Shown here: positions 31,002 through 41,799 of the stretch, in pieces
How positions within the stretch are numbered: the stretch's first letter is position 1
How the letters are laid out: each line of letters opens with the position of its first letter
Origin: Macrolepiota albuminosa
Taxonomy: Eukaryota > Basidiomycota > Agaricomycetes > Agaricales > Agaricaceae
Direction: 5' to 3'
Assembly (NCBI GenBank): GCA_027475525.1
Contig: JAMWFC010000049.1
Coordinates: 931,297-995,296 of the forward strand
DNA length: 64,000 nucleotides
Notes under the pieces: generated by a model
Seen by the model: only the letters and a program-made list of their open reading frames with translations
Databases searched by the model: none
What the model was told of the DNA's origin: nothing
Program-made: the position numbers and the translations under genes

Positions 31002-34000
31002 GCGTCACCCACGCGTCTTGCCAGATCCCTTGGGCGGGCAACGCCCTGCAGCTCCAGGTAACGGCTCAGAGCCTCCAATTCCGCGCAACTGCGCTCTGGC
31101 TCCCACGTCGTGTCCCCCAGACTCCAACGCACCTCGAACTCGAGGCCACCCCGCGCCATCCAACGATGGCCGATAATCTCATCGACAAACCATTCCTGGT
31201 CCTCGGCAGCCCCGAAATCATAGGGTTCCGGAGTGGCCCTGTTAGGAAAGAGCGTATCATCGCTCGGGCTGTAAGGTCGCAGTAGCGACACATGAAACTT
31301 AGGCACAATCCGCCTCTTCTGCAACGCCGCTGGCAACTCCAGCACATAATTCGACGTGCTCGGCTCGGCACTATGGACCCGATAGGGTCCCACCCACCTC
31401 GGGCAAAGCTTCGCTGCCCTCCCCTTAGGCAGGTTGAGATTCCTTGTGGACAAGAACACCAGATCCCCCTGCGCAATCGCCGGTTCCTTACCCCTATGCG
31501 CGTTTGCATTACGCGTCTGAAACATGCGAGCCTCAATAATCGCGTCGTGCGCGTCTGCCAAATTAGCCAACGCCTGCTGCGCAAACTTGCGCACCCCCCG
31601 GTGCGCAACCCCGCCACTGCGAAACTCTCGCAGCATGGTAGGCATATACCCACCATTCAGCTCAAACGGCGCATAACGCGTCGTCTCAGACACACTTGCG
31701 TTGATCGCAAACTCAGTCATGGGCACCTTATCAACCCAGTCCCCCTGGTCCGGCCGGACCACTGTCCTAAAGATCTGTGCCACATTGCGGTTAGCGCGCT
31801 CCGTCTGCCCATCAGTCTGTGGATGGAACGACGTCGACATGAGCAGCCTTGCTCCCAACAATTTGTGCAATTCCCTCCACCACGCGGAAGTGAATTTCGC
31901 ATCCCTATCGCTGACAATGGAGCTCGGCAGCCCATGCAACCGTACTATCTCCTTGAGATATATCCACGACAGCTCAGCTGCTGTCATCGTAGTGTTGACC
32001 GGTATCAAATGCACCATGCTGGTCATCCGACAAATGACCACCCAGAGATAGTCATACCCCTGGGACCTCGGGAAAGGACCAACAAAGTCCATCCCAATCG
32101 AGTCCCACGGCCTAACGGGAATAGGCAGGGAGTGCAGCCGGCCAGGCGGCCTCGCGTTGGAAGTCTTCGACCGCTGGCAGGACTCGCACGTCCCACAGAA
32201 CTTAGTCGCATCCGCGACCATCTGAGGCCACCAGTACCACCGCCGCACATAGGCCAGCGTCCGCTGGGGGCCAAAGTGCCCCACTATACGGTGTGCTTGC
32301 TCCAGCAAGGTCGTAATCACCTGCCGGTCTCTCAGCACCCCGAGCACCCTATCCCCCCGCACGTTGCTGGTGTATACCAGCCCGTCCTCCATGGTAAAGC
32401 GGGCGTGATCCTCAGGCCTCGCCATGATCTCCGCGAACAACACATCACGCGCATATCCGCGTCTCACCCTGTCTGTGAACTCGCGATCCTCTGGGCCGAC
32501 CGGCCTTGCTTCACCGCCACTAGGCATCAGGACCTCCCCCAGCACTAGGCTTCCCAGCCCCACTGCAAGTGGCCCATCCCCCATTCGTCCCTCGGACATC
32601 TCCTGAGCCTGCGCCATATCGCGCGCTTCCAGTTCCCGCTGCTCCTGCCGGTCCCGTAGGCGCCGACTGCGCCTCGCCTCCTGAACCCGCATAGCCCGGA
32701 TCTCAATCACATGCTCTCTGATCTCCTCGTATCTCTGTATGGGCAAGTCCTCCCCATCCGGATCCATGCGCCTGTCCGCCTGGACATATTCGTACTCATC
32801 ATATACGTCCTCCTTCGTATCACTCTCGAAGTACCGAGACAAACAGTCGGCAATCTCATTCAACTCTCCTTTCACATACGTAATGTCGAACTGATACCTC
32901 GACATATAATCCACCCAGCGGCGTTGCCGCGGCGACAAATGCACCTGTGTCTTGAAAAACTCAAGAGCCTTATGGTCGGTTATGACGTGTATCTTGTACC
33001 CCATCAATTTGTCCTCCCATTTCAACAGGGCCTCCAGTATGGCCAATGTCTCCAGCTCATGTACGGCGTAGTTCTGCTGTGCCGCTGTAAACTTTTTCGA
33101 CATAAACCCGGCGGGGCGGCAAGTCTGCCACGACGCCCCCTGCCCATACATCGCTCCAACTCCAGTCTTGGACGCATCACAAATGAGCCATATAGGCTCA
33201 TCCCGCCTAGGGTCAATAGGACGCAGCACCGGCGTCTTCGCACAAATCTGCTTGATCATCTCAAAGCACCGCTGGTGCAGCGGTCGCCAGTGGAACGGGG
33301 CCCCGTTCAGCGTCATGGCCATCAGCGGCCCTGTATAGGCAGATATGTCTGGCAAGAAGGTGCCAATATAATTGACCAACCCCACAAAACGCTGGATATC
33401 ATTGTAATTCCGTGGTACACGCCACTCCCGAATCCTATCAATCTTATCCGCATCGGGGTGGATCCCCTGGTCATCTATTATGTGACCCAAACAGTCAATC
33501 GTTTCTGCGTACAACTCGCACTTCTTCCACTTAAGATACAACTTGTTCTCCCTTAGTCGTTCAAACACGACCCTGAGATGGTCCTCATGCTCCTCAATGG
33601 AGTCAGAGAATATAAATATGTCATCCAAGTACACATGCATGAATTTCCCGATGACATCACGGAATATTGAGGTCATCAACCTCTGAAACGTCGCCGGCGC
33701 ATTGCAGTCGCCAATCTGCATAATATTACTCACAAACGTCCCCATGGGTGACGCAAACAGCGTCTTGTGTATATCGGACGTACGTATGCGCACCTGCTCA
33801 TACGCATCAGTCAGGTCAATTTTCGACCGTACCTTCGCCCGAGCCACATCCTCCCGGATGACCTCCTGGTCTGGCAAAGGCGTCACGTCCTTAACAGTGT
33901 TATCATTGCGCTGCCGCGCATCCAGCGCCGTGCGCAGTGTCCCATCCTTCTTCGGAATGCACAACAGTGGCGCCGCCTGCGCCGCCGGCCTCGCCTCCCA

Positions 34001-34855
34001 CCAACATGCATTCAAGTAACGGTTGGTCTTGTCCCGCAGCTGGTCCTGCAGCGCTCGCGGACAGCGAGGCAGATGATACTTATACCGCTTATCGTCATCA
34101 ATGAGATTTATCTCATGATTGACATCCCTCCAGGGAGGCAACTCCTCCTTTGTCCCATTGACAATATCGGCATATTCCCTCTGCCACCGCTGGCGCAGAC
34201 GCTCCACATCCACCCCTGGCCCCTTGCCCTTGTCGGCTGGCCGGTGTCTATCCACCACTCCCCGCGGTTGCCCGCGAAACCTGTCATCGAGCGCCTGCAG
34301 GCGCTCAGCGCTGCCATCCCCCACATTCAGTCGTAGTATCGACCCCGGCACTGACCGCGCCGCCCCCTCGAATCTAATCTCCGAAGGCGCCGATACTTCA
34401 TCCGGAGTAGCTAGGCGATACACTTCGCCTCTACTAGACCCCTTGCGTACATTGTGGGCGCACATCGACGCCACCAGATCGTTCCACTCTCGTGGCATCC
34501 TCGGGTCATAGGCCCATTGCACCTCGGGCGCAGCACAGGGCCGGTCCCACAAGGCACACCCGGCGCCTGCCACCGACGCCACCTCCGCGGCCCATTGCTG
34601 CTCCTCTTCCTCCGTTACAAGATCCTCCACTTTGATCTTCGACGTCGTTGGTTGACACTCACTCGACACTTGCACTGCACGCCTCATCTCAACTCCGGCA
34701 ACCCCGTTTCTCACTGCCCCAGACTGAGCCATCCGACCCCTCTGGAACTCCTCCTCAGTCATCATCAGGCACGGCGAATCCGCCGGTAGACTGGCCACAG
34801 GCTCAACCTCCTCTCTCACCTCCTCCACTGCCGCCTTGCGTTGGCGACCATGGAG
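30998..34855 (-). CDS. Element A Pol: RT, RNase H, integrase, chromodomain
   Basis: About 1,285 codons after the TGA at 34856-34858, uninterrupted. RT: KIDLTDAYEQVRI and HVYLDDIFIFSDS (YLDD active site). RNase H: LICDASKTGVGAMYGQG and HELETLAILEALL. Integrase: the HHCC region HRIVGHFGPQRTL...CGTCESCQRSK; the DDE core at SIGMDFVGPFP, SDRDAKFTS and QTDGQTERANR. The C-terminal chromodomain (EWFVDEIIGHR, EFEVRWSLGDTTWEPE) marks it as a chromovirus and would bind modified histone tails to direct insertion. No ATG lies near the start, so expression probably depends on readthrough of the preceding UGA or on an internal start. The stop overlaps the ATG of the extra ORF. Confidence 0.93.
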   Translation of the reverse strand, partial: LHGRQRKAAVEEVREEVEPVASLPADSPCLMMTEEEFQRGRMAQSGAVRNGVAGVEMRRAVQVSSECQPTTSKIKVEDLVTEEEEQQWAAEVASVAGAGCALWDRPCAAPEVQWAYDPRMPREWNDLVASMCAHNVRKGSSRGEVYRLATPDEVSAPSEIRFEGAARSVPGSILRLNVGDGSAERLQALDDRFRGQPRGVVDRHRPADKGKGPGVDVERLRQRWQREYADIVNGTKEELPPWRDVNHEINLIDDDKRYKYHLPRCPRALQDQLRDKTNRYLNACWWEARPAAQAAPLLCIPKKDGTLRTALDARQRNDNTVKDVTPLPDQEVIREDVARAKVRSKIDLTDAYEQVRIRTSDIHKTLFASPMGTFVSNIMQIGDCNAPATFQRLMTSIFRDVIGKFMHVYLDDIFIFSDSIEEHEDHLRVVFERLRENKLYLKWKKCELYAETIDCLGHIIDDQGIHPDADKIDRIREWRVPRNYNDIQRFVGLVNYIGTFLPDISAYTGPLMAMTLNGAPFHWRPLHQRCFEMIKQICAKTPVLRPIDPRRDEPIWLICDASKTGVGAMYGQGASWQTCRPAGFMSKKFTAAQQNYAVHELETLAILEALLKWEDKLMGYKIHVITDHKALEFFKTQVHLSPRQRRWVDYMSRYQFDITYVKGELNEIADCLSRYFESDTKEDVYDEYEYVQADRRMDPDGEDLPIQRYEEIREHVIEIRAMRVQEARRSRRLRDRQEQRELEARDMAQAQEMSEGRMGDGPLAVGLGSLVLGEVLMPSGGEARPVGPEDREFTDRVRRGYARDVLFAEIMARPEDHARFTMEDGLVYTSNVRGDRVLGVLRDRQVITTLLEQAHRIVGHFGPQRTLAYVRRWYWWPQMVADATKFCGTCESCQRSKTSNARPPGRLHSLPIPVRPWDSIGMDFVGPFPRSQGYDYLWVVICRMTSMVHLIPVNTTMTAAELSWIYLKEIVRLHGLPSSIVSDRDAKFTSAWWRELHKLLGARLLMSTSFHPQTDGQTERANRNVAQIFRTVVRPDQGDWVDKVPMTEFAINASVSETTRYAPFELNGGYMPTMLREFRSGGVAHRGVRKFAQQALANLADAHDAIIEARMFQTRNANAHRGKEPAIAQGDLVFLSTRNLNLPKGRAAKLCPRWVGPYRVHSAEPSTSNYVLELPAALQKRRIVPKFHVSLLRPYSPSDDTLFPNRATPEPYDFGAAEDQEWFVDEIIGHRWMARGGLEFEVRWSLGDTTWEPERSCAELEALSRYLELQGVARPRDLARRVGDA

Positions 34856-36007
34856 TCAGTTCTCGTCACGGCGCTTCTCGGTCGCCCTCTGTCGGCGCAG
34901 GCGCCCATCCGTGTCTTCCACGACTACTCGTTCTGCCTTTAGTCGCTCACCATTAACGACTACCTCATCCTTGCTAAAGTCCAGTAGGACTCCATTCTTG
35001 TGCATGAACGGCGTACCAATGATCATGTCATAGTGATCAAAGTTCGCCACATCGAGATACTCTGTCGTGGACACCCCGCCCACAGCTACCTTAGCCTTTG
35101 TCCCGAACTGGACTACCGACCTACTGCCCACTGTCCCCAACTGGAGAGTTATGGGCTCCTCCAATTCGTTAACGCAAATCTGGTGCACATGTGCAAACTG
35201 GGGTGTGATTCCCAATGTAGTACTTCCCGAATCCCACAACGTCCATGCAGGACTACCATTCACATTCACGTATGTCACCAGACACGCTTTCTCATCTTGC
35301 CTATACCTCGGCCGACTCAGTTTCGTCAAGGCCTTATGCAGCGTTACTCGCCGCATTCGCACGCGCTGGTCCCCTTCCGGACGATCATACTCATCCTCTG
35401 GGTAGTCCGTGAGCGCCACCAGGTGTTCCGAGTCGCTATCGCGACTATAGTACTCATTGGCGTACACATCCACCGTCACCAACTCATCATCTTCCGCCAC
35501 CGCACGCTCATCATCACTCGCTTCGCTGTCAGCCAATTCGGCCTCTGAATCCCCTCCGGGCTCGCTGTCGGCCTCACTGGTCTCCCCATCACCGCCATCC
35601 ACCGTATGAGCAGCTTGAAGCTGCACACGGTCCCGTGGCCGATACTGAGGGCACTTCGGAGAATTTGCGAAGTGATCGCGCGCTCCACAGCTGAAGCATC
35701 GCTGGACCCCAGGCGTCCTCGGCCCTGCCCTCGGGCCTCCACCCTCGTCTTTACGTGGCAGTCCCTGTCCCTGCACGTTTCCCTCGTTCTTGGCCCGGTC
35801 CTCTCGCGGCTTCTCATCCCCACCTCCCCGTGGGGCCACCCTATTTGCCCTTCTATCATCACGGACTACAATCCGCGGGGTGCTACCCAACACCAAGTCA
35901 GCTCGCCGCATCACAAACGTGCCAATTTTATCAGCCAACCGCTGAGGCGTCTGCCGCCTCGTCGTCCGCTGCTCGTAGTGCGTCGCCGTCTTCAGCGACT
36001 GCTCGTA
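34856..36007 (-). CDS. Element A zinc knuckle and protease
   Basis: Same frame as gag, after TGA 36008-36010. Basic linker, then CFSCGARDHFANSPKC (C-x2-C-x4-H-x6-C, two residues longer than the usual knuckle), an acidic D/E-rich stretch, and an aspartic protease with WTLWDSGSTTLGITPQ (D-S-G) and FDHYDMIIGTPFMHKNG. The frame ends with TGA 34856-34858 just after RRDEN. The homologous TGA is present in element C at 41797-41799, so it may be a functional Gag-Pro/Pol boundary. Confidence 0.85.
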   Translation of the reverse strand, partial: YEQSLKTATHYEQRTTRRQTPQRLADKIGTFVMRRADLVLGSTPRIVVRDDRRANRVAPRGGGDEKPREDRAKNEGNVQGQGLPRKDEGGGPRAGPRTPGVQRCFSCGARDHFANSPKCPQYRPRDRVQLQAAHTVDGGDGETSEADSEPGGDSEAELADSEASDDERAVAEDDELVTVDVYANEYYSRDSDSEHLVALTDYPEDEYDRPEGDQRVRMRRVTLHKALTKLSRPRYRQDEKACLVTYVNVNGSPAWTLWDSGSTTLGITPQFAHVHQICVNELEEPITLQLGTVGSRSVVQFGTKAKVAVGGVSTTEYLDVANFDHYDMIIGTPFMHKNGVLLDFSKDEVVVNGERLKAERVVVEDTDGRLRRQRATEKRRDEN

Positions 36008-38215
36008 TCATACAGCATATGCCAGAAACTCATCCACGGTATTGATCTCCGGAGACAAATTATCGTCGCGGATCAGCGACCTCCTCATCTCCGAGGGCAA
36101 TCCGTCCAGAAACGCCTCACGTATGGTATACTCGTCCGGGTAGACAGCCATATTCTGAGCGTGCTCCCGAAGCACATCATAAAACCCTTGCACGCCCGTC
36201 TTCTCACTATACTGCGCCTTCTGAAAGGCTTCACGCGCATCCTGCATAGTCGACGGGCTCACAAACCTATTGTAAAGTCCAATGAGGACATCCTTGAACG
36301 TCCACTCCTGGACCGTTCGATTTGTATGCAGAATATGGTGGCGATACCACGCCTTCGCCTCTCCTTCCAGGAACTCCTGCAACACGAACACTCTCTCGTG
36401 ATCCATATCATCTCCCCCATAGCGGCATGCCGCCAGATGATAGCATACGTCAATAGCCCAGTCCTCGAGCTGCGAGAACTGGTAACCCCCAGTATAAGAC
36501 CGTATAGTCTTCGCCTCCGCTCTACGGGGCTTAACCCCGTCAGGGAAATTGAACCGCGCCCCCAGCACGTCATCCACTAAGCGGATCAAACGATCGTGCA
36601 TGTTCTCCCTATGCGCTCTAGCCGCCTCATTCATCCCAGGCGTGTTCTCCCGTGCCTCAGGCGCAACAGGTGTCACTGCCTTGCTCCCCTGCTGTCGCCC
36701 ACTGGCCGCTTGCTGGCTGATCGACTCGCGACTCTCGCCCCTGACCTCTCTGCGTACTGTGCTATCGTGCCTTGGGCCACCCCCGGCCCGTTGTCCTTGC
36801 ACATACTGCCGACGCATATTGTCTACAGGTGTCACGCCATTAGCGCCTTCAAACACAATGCCTTGATCATCCACCCGCGACTCCCCCCGAACACGGAGGT
36901 CCTGGTTCCTCATTCTCTGGAAGTTGACTCTCTCGGCCATAGTATCGGCCATCACCACCCGCTGGTTTCGCTGCGGCTCCACTGGCCTCCTTGGCCTCCC
37001 CAGCCCCAGCTGCTCCACCTGCACCTGTGGTGACTCTGCGTCTTCCCCAGAGTCCAAGGCTTCTTCAACCTGTACTGGGCGGTACTCCGCCCCCGTCTCA
37101 CTCCTCGCACCTCCCGCTACATCCTGTGTTGATGTTTCGACTGTTGACTCCCCCTCATTATCCATCCCCGTCGAGTATCTCTGCCTGCTGGCAGCAGCGC
37201 GCCGCCGAACAAAGTCTTCCTGAGACTTGTCAGCCTTCTTGGGCGCCTCTAGCAGTTCCATCGCCTCCTCTATCGCTGGGGTACGATTGAACCATAGGGA
37301 GTCGTATCCTACTGAGCTCGTCGGTGTAGAAGTAGACGCCGTACTGCTCCTCATCCTCTTTCGCTCGAGGTACTGCTGCAACTCAAGCTCGAAGATTTGA
37401 GCAAACAGCTCGACATACCCTTCTGACTCATCAGGGGGCACTGCCTGCTGGCGGCGCCTCATCATCTGGATGTGCTTTACCACATACAGCTGCAGGCGCG
37501 CTTGCGTCGTTTCCTTTGTCACCTGCGGATACTTCGCAAGTACAATCTTCAGTTGCACTCTGAGCATGGACAATACCCTGTGCTGCTCGTCCTCGTCTGA
37601 GGACGCATCCTCCACATACGCTCGGCGACCCACGCCGTCCCCTTCCTGTTCAACCTTCACTCCCACTACATCAACCTCGCCCTCCCCTTTGGGCTCACTT
37701 TTGATTCCGGTGCGTACCTCATGACGCAACGCAGACCTCGTCCGTACTACAGACGCCCCATAGCGTGCTCCTGACCTCGTATGTGGGGGCGTTTCTCTAC
37801 CTTCACCCCCTCCTTGCTCTGCCCTGGGCAGACAAAACGGCGAGCTCTCCGCCGTGCCGGTGCCTAGGCGTAGCTCCTCAGGCTGCACCGCTCCCGCCGG
37901 CTGGTCCTTGGGCCCCGTTGCCCAAAAGGATACTGTCTGCTTCCTCTCAGGCCCAGCTGGGCCCACCTTGACCCCAGCTGACAGGGGTATCGGAATATCA
38001 CCTCCAGGGGCCGGGGTCAGGATCCCTTTCATCCGCTTTACCGACAGGCCCCCTGGCATTCCAAACCCCTCACTAGTGACCGAGGTTGAGGGCTCTCGCC
38101 CCTCATCACGCTTGGACGGCGGTAAGTATGTTGACGACTTCGTCGTCGTTTCCACACGCTGTCCACTGTCCGGGCTGGACACGTCAGGTGCTTTATCTCC
38201 ATGAGGATCGACCAT
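36008..38215 (-). CDS. Element A Gag
   Basis: 735 codons from ATG 38215 (MVDPHGDKAPDVSSPDSG). A long polar N-terminal half precedes the retrotransposon Gag core from about residue 560: QLEDWAIDVCYHLAACRYGG, VFVLQEFLEGEAKAWYRHHI and NMAVYPDEYTIREAFLDGLP. The frame stops at TGA 36008-36010, while element C has an Arg codon (CGT) at the same place (FLAYAIRYEQ). This stop is therefore probably a CGA-to-TGA change separating Gag from the zinc knuckle. It assembles particles and packages RNA in the family. Confidence 0.88.
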   Translation of the reverse strand: MVDPHGDKAPDVSSPDSGQRVETTTKSSTYLPPSKRDEGREPSTSVTSEGFGMPGGLSVKRMKGILTPAPGGDIPIPLSAGVKVGPAGPERKQTVSFWATGPKDQPAGAVQPEELRLGTGTAESSPFCLPRAEQGGGEGRETPPHTRSGARYGASVVRTRSALRHEVRTGIKSEPKGEGEVDVVGVKVEQEGDGVGRRAYVEDASSDEDEQHRVLSMLRVQLKIVLAKYPQVTKETTQARLQLYVVKHIQMMRRRQQAVPPDESEGYVELFAQIFELELQQYLERKRMRSSTASTSTPTSSVGYDSLWFNRTPAIEEAMELLEAPKKADKSQEDFVRRRAAASRQRYSTGMDNEGESTVETSTQDVAGGARSETGAEYRPVQVEEALDSGEDAESPQVQVEQLGLGRPRRPVEPQRNQRVVMADTMAERVNFQRMRNQDLRVRGESRVDDQGIVFEGANGVTPVDNMRRQYVQGQRAGGGPRHDSTVRREVRGESRESISQQAASGRQQGSKAVTPVAPEARENTPGMNEAARAHRENMHDRLIRLVDDVLGARFNFPDGVKPRRAEAKTIRSYTGGYQFSQLEDWAIDVCYHLAACRYGGDDMDHERVFVLQEFLEGEAKAWYRHHILHTNRTVQEWTFKDVLIGLYNRFVSPSTMQDAREAFQKAQYSEKTGVQGFYDVLREHAQNMAVYPDEYTIREAFLDGLPSEMRRSLIRDDNLSPEINTVDEFLAYAV

Positions 38216-38356
38216 GTCGGACGGATTATTCTCGACAGAAAGTTGTTTTTTTTTTTTTAGAGTGTGGCTGTGTAAGAAGCAGAGAAGCTGATAGAGTTCG
38301 ACAAGTTCGACAGAGTGCCAATAGCTGATAGCTGAGAACCAGAAGATTCAAAAAAA
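38216..38356 (-). other. Element A leader between 5' LTR and gag
   Basis: 141 bp with a 12-nt A run (minus strand) shortly before the gag ATG. The bases directly after the LTR (TTTTTTTGAATC) do not match a tRNA primer I can name, so the priming mode is undetermined. Confidence 0.5.
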
Positions 38357-38549
38357 TGTAACGTAGTTACAGTTGTAGAAATTCCAAGTCCTTAGTCACA
38401 CGAGTGAATCAGACTAGCGTCTCGATTTCAGCTATGTAACACAAGAAAAAAGAACTAAGTCCAAATAACTATAAACACTAGTATAAATGCGACGTTACGT
38501 CGCATAATAACAAGATAATTAACACAATATATAAGTGTGGGCCGTTACA
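38357..38549 (-). repeat. 5' LTR of element A
   Basis: 193 bp with perfect short inverted ends TGTAACG...CGTTACA. Contains a 19-bp near-palindrome ATGCGACGT-T-ACGTCGCAT at 38487-38505. Related at its ends to the B-type LTRs but otherwise diverged. Confidence 0.8.
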
Positions 38550-41500
38550 GTGACCCACCTGTGCTTCAAGCTGGAAAGACGCAACCCACATCTGCATACC
38601 AACTCCCACCAAAGTGGGACAAAAAGATACCTCGCAATGTCAGCATGAGCTTTGGAATGCCTGGTGGGCTATCCATCTCATAGATGATGTCCATTGTATG
38701 GCCTGGTGGTAAACCAGGAGAGAGATCTGGTTGCTGCCAGCGAGCCAAATGCCTTCATTGATATACCTGGTATTGCCCAAGAGCTCATCAGCTCAGTCCA
38801 AGGGTCAATCAGACCTTACCCAGTACTTGGAAATGGTACAAGGCAGCACATTCACACATAGTACTCCATTCTGGACTGTGCCAACTGAACAACATTTGGA
38901 GTATGTGACAGACACAGAAGAGTTCTGGACTTAGAGTCCAAGCTGGAATCCTCAGATGATGAGGAAAGCAAGAGGTCACATTCGACCCTGTCTATCCAGC
39001 TACAGCTGGTGTTGGACCAATATCCATTGGTCGCAAAGGAATTGATGCGAAAGCGTCTGCAGCTTTATGTAGTAAAGCATCTACAGTTACTGGCTGCTAG
39101 GAGCCATGATGTACTCTGTGCAGATTTGACTGAATATATCGAATTATTTGTGCGTATCTTCAAACTCAAAGTGGTGGAATACCTCAAGCACAAAGTGGTG
39201 CAAGGGTCAGCAGTCTCAATGGCCACTCTGGCCGATTCAGTGGAATGTGAAATGAGTGTGCACTGACAAGCGCCATTAATTGCGGACACGATGGAGTTGC
39301 TCAATGTGCCTTGTCAGGCCAATGAGTCTCAGCAAGACTACAGAATGCCGCAAACCATCAATGCATTGTCAGCAGAGTGCCTCAGCAGGCATTGTCCAAA
39401 GTAGAGACTGTGATGATGACTCCGGCAGAGCCAGAGGCACTACTTGCAGTGCAGGAGGTTAAGACACCTCGGAAGCAAGTTACTATCAAGGAAGAGGTGG
39501 ACAAAGTCCACATTCTTGAGGAGCAAACATGACCACGATGTGTAGTGCAATGCGTCCACCTAGTGGACAACTGGAATGAACATGTCAATTACCAGAGGAT
39601 ATGCAACCAGGACTTGCGTGATCATGGTAAGTCATTGATTGACGACCAGGAGGTAGCCTTTGAAGGGCATGAGGGTATAACACCTGTCGATGACATGCGG
39701 CACCAATTTGTGGCTTGAACTGCTGAACTGGACAGAGATCTGAGTGGTAGTGATGATAGTAGTGATCACTACAAGAGGAGGGAGCCAAATTGTCACAATA
39801 ACGACAGTGGAGGTCGTGATCGTAGAAATAACAATTGAGACAATAATAATTGTTGTAAGGGTGGCAGGCATGCTGGTAGATTACCAGCAGAGCAAGAAGT
39901 GAGGCAACAGCCCACCCCATGGCTGGAAAGAATGGCCAATGAACACCTGTTTTGCAGTTCCCAGGCATTTTTGATGCCCGCACCTCATGAATTGCATGAA
40001 ACTATGCCTGGAATGAATGAGGCAGTTAGGATCCATATGGATCATATGCATGACTGTCTCACTTGTCTGGTGGATAACTCTCTTGGAGTCAGGTTTAAAT
40101 TCCTGCCAGGGTAAGTCTCTACAAATCCAATGGTAAGCATATACATGCATATGCTGGAGGGCATAGGTTCTCCCAGTTGGAGGACTGGGCCACAGACATC
40201 TGCTACCACCTGGCAGCCTGCTGCTATGGTGGAGACAACATGGACCAGGAAAGGATATTTATGCTACACGAATTTATGGAGGGAGAGGCTCGGAATTGGT
40301 TCTGTCGCCATGTCCTCCACATTAATCACAACAAACCGCATTGGATGTTTAAAGAAGTCCTGATAGGACTGTATAATTGCTTCGTCAATGCTGCAACAAT
40401 GCAGGAAGCTCAGGACGCCTTTAGAAAGGCAGTGTATGACACTAAGACTGGCGTCCAGACATTTTATGATAACCTGGTGGGTCATGCACAGAATATGGCC
40501 ATTTATCCAGACAAATACACCATTTGCAAGACATTCCTGGATGGAATACCTCCAGACATGAGGAGAGTGTTAATACGCGACAACAACTTGTCTCTGGAGG
40601 CCAATACTGTGACCAAATTCTTGGCATATGCCATTCGTTATGAGCAGTAGACACGGACTGCAAATCATTATGAGCAGCATAGTTCATGCCAAGGAACAGT
40701 GAACCATCAGGCAGTGAAGGTGGGGACCTTCCTGGCCAAACGGTCAGAGATGGAGAACAATTGCAATCCGTGATTTGTTGTCCACAAGACAATTCCTGGA
40801 GGCCAATGGCCTCAATCGAAGCCTGCTGGACAATTGCCAGCGAAGGATAGTTGACCCTTTTTGGGTCAAAATCAAGTAGCAGCAAGAGGGGTAGTAGCGC
40901 CTGCAGTGCATATGGCAAGCAAACCTACTGGGGCCCCTGGAGCGGCCTAGAGAAGGCCTGCTGGAGACCCTTCAGCGTGCTACAACTGTGGCAGGAGTGG
41001 ACATTTTACTAAGGAATGTCCTGCCCCACCTAAGGCACACATCCAAGCAGCCCATATGGCTGCGGCACCTAGCAATGTTGTCAGTAATGACAAGAACGGC
41101 AAGGTCATCGAGGAAGTGGAGGAAGAGCTGCAAGTAGAGGCTGACGGGTTGGAAGTGGATGATACCAAGAGCATCCAGATTGATGGCAACAAATATGTTG
41201 CAGTGGACGTGTACAACAGCAACTATTAAGCTTGTGATGACAAGGAGGAACACCTGTTTGCACTAACTGAGTGCCATGGCGATCAGCATGTCTGAATGAG
41301 ACACGTAACCCTGCAGAAGGCAACTAATAAGTTGCAGCAACCAGGCTATACTCCTGAGGAGAAGGAGTGCTTGGTCACCTATGTTGATGTCAATGGACAT
41401 CTGGCATGGATGTTATGGGACTCAGAAAGTACCACTACAGGTATTATGCCCCAGTTTGCTCACGTCAATGTGATTCACATTCATGAACTGGAGGAGCCAT

Positions 41501-41799
41501 TGATGCTCTAGCTGGGGACTGTAGAGAGTCATGCCATGATGCAGTTTGGTGCTGAAGTATGAATAAAGACATCAGGGACATCAACCAAGGAATATGTAGA
41601 CATAGCAAATTTTGATCGCTACAACATGATCATTGGTACACCATTTATGCGTAAGAACAAGGTGTCATTGGACTTTGTGAATGACATGGTCATTGTAAAT
41701 GGTATGCCTTTGAAGGCAGAGAAAGTTGTGTTGAATGACACAGATGGTCGTCTGAGGTGCTATTGTGCAACTGAAAAGTGGCATGATGAATGCAACTGA
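38550..41799 (+). pseudogene. Element C Gag, zinc knuckle and protease remnant
   Basis: SMSFGMPGGLS near 38648 matches A's GFGMPGGLSV. The Gag core at 40177-40650 reads MEDWATDICYHLAACCYGGD and NMAIYPDKYTICKTFLDGIP. The zinc knuckle CYNCGRSGHFTKEC (40978) has the standard spacing. The protease has WDSESTTTGIMPQ, with the active-site DSG changed to DSE. Several frameshifts and stops (TAG 41509, TGA 41557 region) break it. TGA 41797-41799 coincides with A's Pro/Pol stop (AAC TGA CTC in both). Confidence 0.85.

Larger units (their letters stand above)
27725..38549 (-). mobile_element. Large Ty3/gypsy chromovirus with an extra ORF (element A), 3' LTR missing
   Basis: Minus strand, in order: 5' LTR (38549-38357), leader, gag, zinc knuckle plus protease, RT-RNase H-integrase-chromodomain, then a long extra ORF. 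GC-rich and CpG-rich, with long intact frames, in contrast to its relative C next door. Gag, protease and pol share one frame and are separated only by TGA codons at 36008-36010 and 34856-34858. The right border abuts the gag of element C precisely. At the left border a 22-nt A/T run and a foreign LTR stand where the 3' LTR should be. Confidence 0.9.

Noticed and set aside
31292..32548. Long plus-strand open frame (about 418 codons) and several others between 27900 and 38200
   Set aside because: They lie antisense to the gag-pol and extra ORF of element A, whose motifs are unmistakable. High GC makes the opposite strand stop-poor.
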